From positions 1,488,001-1,552,000 of the forward strand of contig JAPYXD010000737.1 of assembly GCA_030998225.1 (NCBI GenBank): a DNA stretch of 64,000 bases, read 5' to 3'. Below, piece after piece: positions 59,258-64,000 of this stretch. Both the position numbers and the translations under genes were made by a program. Source of the DNA: Diplolepis rosae (taxonomy: Eukaryota > Arthropoda > Insecta > Hymenoptera > Diplolepididae). Numbering within the stretch: the stretch's first letter is position 1; each line of letters opens with the position of its first letter. The notes beneath the pieces were generated by a model, which had not been told where the DNA came from, ran no database searches, and saw only the letters and a program-made list of their open reading frames with translations.

Positions 59258-59788
59258 TGTTACTCTTTCGAGCAGAGCTACGACATTGATGATAGTCTCC
59301 GCGTAACTAGAGATTTGCGGATTTGCAGGTGTTTTTATGGTCCTTTTCCGGTCGATAATGCCTTCGTGTCCGACATTATTTGATCCATACTCCCTTAGCC
59401 TGGTTATTGCCCTGGATATTTTGCTAACACTTCTCCAATGTTCTCCCGACCTTGGCACGTGGCTAACCTAGTCGGCTTTTTGTGTTTTGAAGGAAAAAGG
59501 GGGAGAATAAGTTAGATTACTTTTTACTCCTCTGGTCTCCCCGAAGTTCCTTCTTCTCAAATTGACTAACTTTTTAATTTATCTCCTTTACTGCGCCATT
59601 CGATATTCCTGTGTTTACTTAGCACATTCCGATGGGGTTCCCCCGCTATCATATAATTAAAGGTTTACGAAGTTTTTCTATTCATAAATAAATAAGTAAA
59701 TAAATATTGCACAGCTGTAATGATAAAGAATGTTTCTATATGACTCAACTAACTAGAAGATATAAGGGTAAAGTTCCAACTTGTAACA
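59258..59788 (-). repeat. 3' LTR of an env-carrying LTR retroelement
   Basis: On the minus strand it begins TGTTACAAGTTGG at 59788 and ends GAGTAACA at 59258, giving the TG...CA ends and a 6-bp inverted TGTTAC/GTAACA. A polypurine tract AAAGGGAGGAC lies directly upstream (59799-59789). The LTR is 531 bp. The opposite LTR is outside the window. LTRs starting TGTTAC are common in BEL/Pao elements, but pol is not visible, so the superfamily is open. Confidence 0.65.
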
Positions 59789-59816
59789 GTCCTCCCTTTA
59801 AATTGAGTCTAGACCT

Positions 59817-60109
59817 CTATACTCTTACTCCTTTTAGTTTATTAGGGACTTTAGGTTGTATTAAAGGATGTACGGTTGTACAATAATTAACTACGTGTGT
59901 TGGCGTTTCTACAATAGTTTTGACGCAAAAGAAACATAGGCGTGTAGGGATACATGATTTGATACAATCGAGGATTCCTAGTTTATAAAGAGTAAATAGG
60001 GCTCCTAAAATTAGTGCCCCGTATCCTAGGTATTATATCCATTTTATACTTGTTTCTTTCCAGGTTTTTAGTCTCCTATGGTTTGATGTGTTCGATAATA
60101 TGTTTTCCG
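59817..60109 (-). pseudogene. env C-terminal part of the LTR element
   Basis: The minus-strand frame runs from the Transib insertion to a TAG at 59817-59819. It has a polar stretch, a hydrophobic membrane-spanning segment (about 60025-59970) and a Cys-rich tail. It aligns with the fragment at 100-490. An in-frame TAA lies at 60033-60035 just before the membrane segment. The N-terminal continuation is on the other side of the Transib element (63729-64000). The polypurine tract and LTR follow within 30 bp, as expected for the last ORF of an LTR element. Confidence 0.55.
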
Positions 60110-60381
60110 TGTCGCACAGTGGTCTGAAACGCCTCAAAACCTGGCCAGAAATGAAAAATCTTAATGAAGATTTTTCGACTTTGAAATACAACATTCTATT
60201 CAGGACGTATTTATGTACTGGACGCTGAAAAGGTAGAGCGTTATCATACCTACGCGACTTTTGAGAGCATCTCAAAGTCAGCTGTTTGCACTTTCTCGCG
60301 AAAATTTCCGAAACGTCGAAAAAAGCCTCCGTTGAAAGTGAATTTCCTTTTCACAGAGCAGCCTGATTGTTAACTTGCGAC

Positions 60382-63177
60382 ATGGGAACTGTTGTTGAAG
60401 GTATGTACGTTTACTTTTTTGTATGCTTCGTTTAATATGAATAAGTAATACGTTTAGTTGCCGATGTCGAAATACTCTCATGATGAATATTCACCTAACC
60501 AAAATAGTATGAAAAAACATGCTGGAAGTTTTTGATTGGTGAGCTTTGGTCAAAATCTCATGTGAATAACAAGGGTTAATGTCTGTCGATTGATATTATC
60601 CGAAAAATAGCTGCTCTTTTCTGCCCCATTCGTTTTTATGAATTTTTTTGTGAGCGCGTGCTTGTCAGCACGGGCGCGTGTTATGTTGCGCCAAGGCTCA
60701 TACCACACTCATCAGGACCGTGCGCGGTCCTAACTTTCCCCCCGGCCCCGTGGCCGCGGAGCCTAGGGGCAAGTTATTGTAACGATGAAAATTTATGTAA
60801 TGAGTGATTTTTCCTAAATCACTCGCTCTCGAGTTTGTTTAATGGGACGTTTTTTTGGAATTAATGTGGCTTATATTATACATACAAATAAGTTTTCATT
60901 CTCTATGCAGGGTTACAACCTTCTGAAATACAGTGCACTCGCAAAGAAATCTTCGAGGCACTGAGAGAAAACTCTCAGTCGAGCTACGACGAAAAGCTTG
61001 CAACTTTGGAAAGAAAGTTATCCTCAGAAAAAAAAACGAATCCATTCCTTATCCATCCAGATGAAAGACAGAGAGTTAAGAATTTGCTTTCACAGTTTGA
61101 AGTGAAGTGGAAAGAGTCACACAGATTTATCGAGAGATTTTACAAGAACAACGATAGCTGGCTAAACTCGACGATAAAAATTGGAGTGAGTTTCACACTT
61201 GTTGTGTTGATTGAAAAAAAATCACGAATGCATTTCTCTGGTTGTGATAATTGATTCTCTAGTATATGATATTTCATTCTATCTTCAATTTTTATATTCA
61301 TATTTAATAAACTGTACATGCATATTCTTTTTTCTAGATCCTGATAGAAAAAAATCAAAATCGAGGAAAGTCGACACACGATGAACCATCAACAAGTCGT
61401 GGTCGCGATTCGTCCAATTTCGATGATAGCAGTGAAAGAAGCAAAAGAAGGAAAAACTGAATCTCTGCGATCATCATTCACAACTTCTCAGTTAGTGTAC
61501 GCCACGAGGATGAGCTTGCGCGCATCTGGAGCCCCGAAAGCATCAACTGTTTTAAAAGAAGTAGCGTCAACGTCCCCAAAAAGGGCTTCTAAATATCAGG
61601 CTGCTTACAGAGATTCATTGAAGGAGCCTCTCAGAGAGATATCTGCAGACATTGCATTACATTTAATAATTTCCGGAAACATGACAAAAGAGACCTATCT
61701 TTTGACAAGATCGGTGACCAACGAAAACCGTCGTGACTCAGTCTATCCTGCCTATGAAAAAGTATTAGCTGCTAAAAACCGTTGTTACCCTGCAATTACT
61801 AAAATGACTGTTTCCGAAACAAGTGCGGAAATTCAATTGCAAACCTTGCTTGATCACACAACGAGTAGATTATTACTCTCTCAGAAAGAAGTAATCGAAT
61901 CGTTGGATCCAAATTTGCAAAGTGAAATGACATTATTCTTGAAATGGGGCTGTGACGGAACATCTGGTCAGGAATACAAGCAAAAATTTGAGGATGACAG
62001 CAGTTCAGACGCGCACGTTTTTTTTACTTCGGTTGTTCCTTTTCGATTGTATGTACGAAACGATAATGATGAGACCCTTTTAATTTGGAATAATTTAAAA
62101 CCTTCGTCTCCACGTTTTTGTCGGCCATTAAGGCTCCAATTTCTCAAGGAAACTGTACAGTCCACTCTGGCCGAGAAAGATCATGTCGAAAAACAAATTG
62201 AGAATCTCCTGCCATTTTACACAGTTTTATCATCACGCAATGTAAGGGTTGTTTACCAGTTAGCTTTCACGATGATTGATGGTAAAGTGAAAAATGCTGT
62301 AACGGGAACTTCATCTGCCATGCGGTGTTACATCTGCAAGACAACATCGAAGGACTTTAATGATTTGGATTCAATGCTGAAAAAAGAGGTGGACAAAGAT
62401 AATTTTCGATTTGAAATTGGATCTCTCCACGCTTGGATTCGATTTATGGAATGGTTTCTTCATCTCGCTTATAAAGATATTGAAAATGAAGACGGGAAAA
62501 AGTGGCAGGCACGTTCGGCAGAAATGAAGGCGAAAGTTGCAGCGCGAAAACTCGAAATTCAAGATCAGTTCAAGAAAGAGCTAGGTTTGCGCATCGACAT
62601 TCCGAAAGGAGGAGCTGGAACAACTAATGACGGAAACACTGCGCGACGTTTTTTTCGGGATGTTTCAATCAGTGCAAAAATACTTCGAGTAGACGAGGAA
62701 GTGATGGAGGGTTGTAAAGTTGTATTGCAAACGATGTCGTGTGGCTTTGACGTGGATGTCCAGAAATTCCGAGAGTTCTGCTTGCAAATCGCTGAGAGAT
62801 ATGTTCGACTGTACAAATGGTATCCTATGCCTACCTCCGTGCATATTGTCCTCATCCATGGGTACGCCGCAATCGACGCTCTTGCTTTGCCAATCGGGCA
62901 ACTATCCGAGGATGCGCAGGAGGCCAGGAACAAAGATATAAAAAAATATCGCGAAAAGCATGCAAGGAAATGTTCACGTGAAAAAACGATGGAAGATGTT
63001 TTCAAAAGGCTCCTCGTATCTTCGGATCCATTGATATCCAGTTACCAAAAAATGCGCCCAAAAACTAGTGATCCTCTTAGTTCGAAAGTATTAAAATTGT
63101 TGGTTTCGTCCCAAGCATGTACGCCAAATATCAAAGATGTTGACCTAGAATTGTCCGATACTGATCGCGATGATTAG
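60382..63177 (+). pseudogene. Transib (RAG1-like) transposase, three exons, one frameshift
   Basis: Exon 1 is 60382-60400 (ATG, donor GTATGT), exon 2 is 60911-61185 (donor GTGAGT) and exon 3 is 61338-63177; all phases agree. One extra A in the run at 61452-61456 shifts the frame after a basic SKRRK stretch; otherwise about 710 residues read through. Counting from the Met at 61381 in exon 3, candidate catalytic residues are D192 (WGCDGTSGQ), D300 (MIDGKVKNAVTG) and E510 or E514 (LSEDAQEARNKD). Zinc ligands match RAG1 spacing: C-x2-C (CYIC) and H-x4-H (HIVLIH). The GNTARRFF motif is also family-like. The enzyme would cut at the heptamer and reinsert the element. It acts in the nucleus. Confidence 0.9.
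60401..60910 (+). other. Intron 1 of the Transib transposase gene
   Basis: The 510-bp intron has donor GTATGT and acceptor CTATGCAG. It contains a GC-rich patch at about 60700-60770. No other gene was seen in it. Confidence 0.7.
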
Positions 63178-63359
63178 AAATTCGCTCTTAGTGGGAACAC
63201 GTTCTATACTTTTGTAACATATATATCCACTAACAAAACTAATAATGACTTGTTTTTTTAGAATTTTCAGACCCTGAAAACTCTTCAGTTATTTTTTTAC
63301 AGTCAAAAATCACTTTCATTAAATTTGACCCTTAATGTTGTAACTACCATTCTGTTTTT

Positions 63360-63660
63360 CCAAAATCAGACTTCATATTCATAATAAGCGACCTCAAAAA
63401 CCCGTTTACACTGAGATTCATGCAAATCTGATAATTACTTCCAAAAACTGTCCGCCATGTTGTATCCGCCATTTTGTTTTTTGAAATTTTCACTGTGAAT
63501 TTGTAATTAAGCGACCTCAAAAACCAGTTTACACAGCGTTTTATGTGAATCTAATGATAACTTGAAAAAATGTCCGCCATTTTGTGACCGCCATTTTGTT
63601 TTCGGAAAATATGACTAAAAATTCGTGATCAGCGACCTCGAAAACCCTCGAGTAAATGTT
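63360..63660. repeat. Satellite-like units inside the Transib 3' end
   Basis: About 2.5 units of 110-125 bp contain CCGCCATTTTG, AATTCGTGATCAGCGACC or close variants, and AAAACC. They match the array in the piggyBac-like element at 28686-29045 but are more diverged from each other. Confidence 0.7.
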
Positions 63661-63728
63661 TTCATCGAATAAAATGGAACCTTTATATTTTGGCCAGGTT
63701 TCGAGGCGTTTTAGACCACTGTGTGTCG

Positions 63729-64000
63729 TCTAAACTAATTCTAGCTTGTCGCAGTTCTTAATTATTTATTTGTTTAGGTAGTTGAATTAATCGTTCTTTT
63801 TAATCTACTTGTGTCGTCTCTGTCGAATTTCGTATCATAAGCTACATCTATCCATTCATTAAATTTTTGTTCTATTTCAACATTTAGATCTAATATGTTT
63901 CAGTTGTTGTAGACTTTACAATTTCGTCATAAGAGTAATTCCGGGTAGTTTAATTCTATCGTTCCAATGGAGTCTTTACTAGATATGTCTAGCGTTAATT
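63729..64000 (-). pseudogene. env fragment upstream of the Transib insertion
   Basis: Minus-strand frames here contain the ectodomain segment that precedes the C-terminal part at 59817-60109. Several stops and shifts are visible (for example a TAA near 63765). The border with Transib is the TGTCG duplication. The element continues beyond the window. Confidence 0.45.

Larger units (their letters stand above)
60115..63723 (+). mobile_element. Transib DNA transposon, nearly complete
   Basis: TIRs of about 32 bp start CACAGTGGTCTGAAACGC (left) and CACAGTGGTCTAAAACGC (right, inverted), 30 of 32 identical. The target duplication TGTCG is exact at 60110-60114 and 63724-63728. Five-base duplications and the CACAGTG heptamer are diagnostic of Transib and of RAG recombination signals. 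The 3609-bp element carries one three-exon transposase gene and, near its right end, a diverged satellite-type repeat (63360-63660). It is inserted into the minus-strand env ORF. Confidence 0.9.

Noticed and set aside
62565..63005. 146-codon minus-strand open frame
   Set aside because: Shadow of the Transib transposase, whose motifs are on the plus strand.

Overview
This is a eukaryotic, very probably insect, genomic window made almost entirely of transposable elements. Non-coding DNA is AT-rich, introns are spliced with GT-AG signals, and the recognisable protein families are arthropod mobile-element families: mariner, R1-clade non-LTR, P-like/THAP, tyrosine-recombinase (Crypton-like), piggyBac-like, Transib and an LTR element with env. 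No ordinary host gene is identified with confidence; one 20-codon exon candidate is at 56.7 kb. No intact tRNA or rRNA gene and no CRISPR array was seen. The species cannot be named from this sequence.

Layout. 0-3.6 kb: tail of an env-like ORF followed by three broken mariners. 3.6-9.1 kb: a TIR element (called C here) amplified in tandem, carrying the same mariner twice in direct copies offset by 2.2 kb. 9.3-16.4 kb: an element with long terminal inverted repeats split by a 4.8-kb R1-clade retrotransposon (minus strand) with a 15-bp target-site duplication. 16.4-17.7 kb: dispersed repeat R, copy 1. 17.8-19.7 kb: a long foldback repeat. 19.7-22.3 kb: a GC-rich TIR element with nested MITEs. 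22.8-25.6 kb: hairpins, MITEs and two tRNA-like SINE pieces. 26.4-29.5 kb: a decayed R1-clade fragment, then a mariner split by a piggyBac-like MITE. 30.4-31.7 kb: the best-preserved mariner. 32.6-34.5 kb: a P-like/THAP element holding another mariner. 34.9-36.9 kb: R copy 2 split by a short Crypton-like derivative. 37.9-38.6 kb: pseudogene of an unclassified arthropod mobile-element protein. 40.8-45.7 kb: two TIR elements and a deleted mariner. 47.9-54.8 kb: R copy 3, then a Crypton-like element with a two-exon tyrosine recombinase, itself split by a 2.6-kb THAP/P-like element. 55-59 kb: hairpin, mariners and a MITE. 59.3-64 kb: an LTR element with env (minus strand) interrupted by a nearly complete Transib element.

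The nesting gives a relative chronology. The 3' end is mariner, then LTR/env element, then Transib. At 49-54 kb it is Crypton-like element, then THAP element. At 9-16 kb it is long-TIR element, then R1. The most notable element is the Transib at 60115-63723. It has near-perfect 32-bp TIRs starting with the RAG-type heptamer CACAGTG, an exact 5-bp target duplication, and a three-exon transposase with the RAG1-like catalytic and zinc residues visible. One extra A is the only evident coding lesion.
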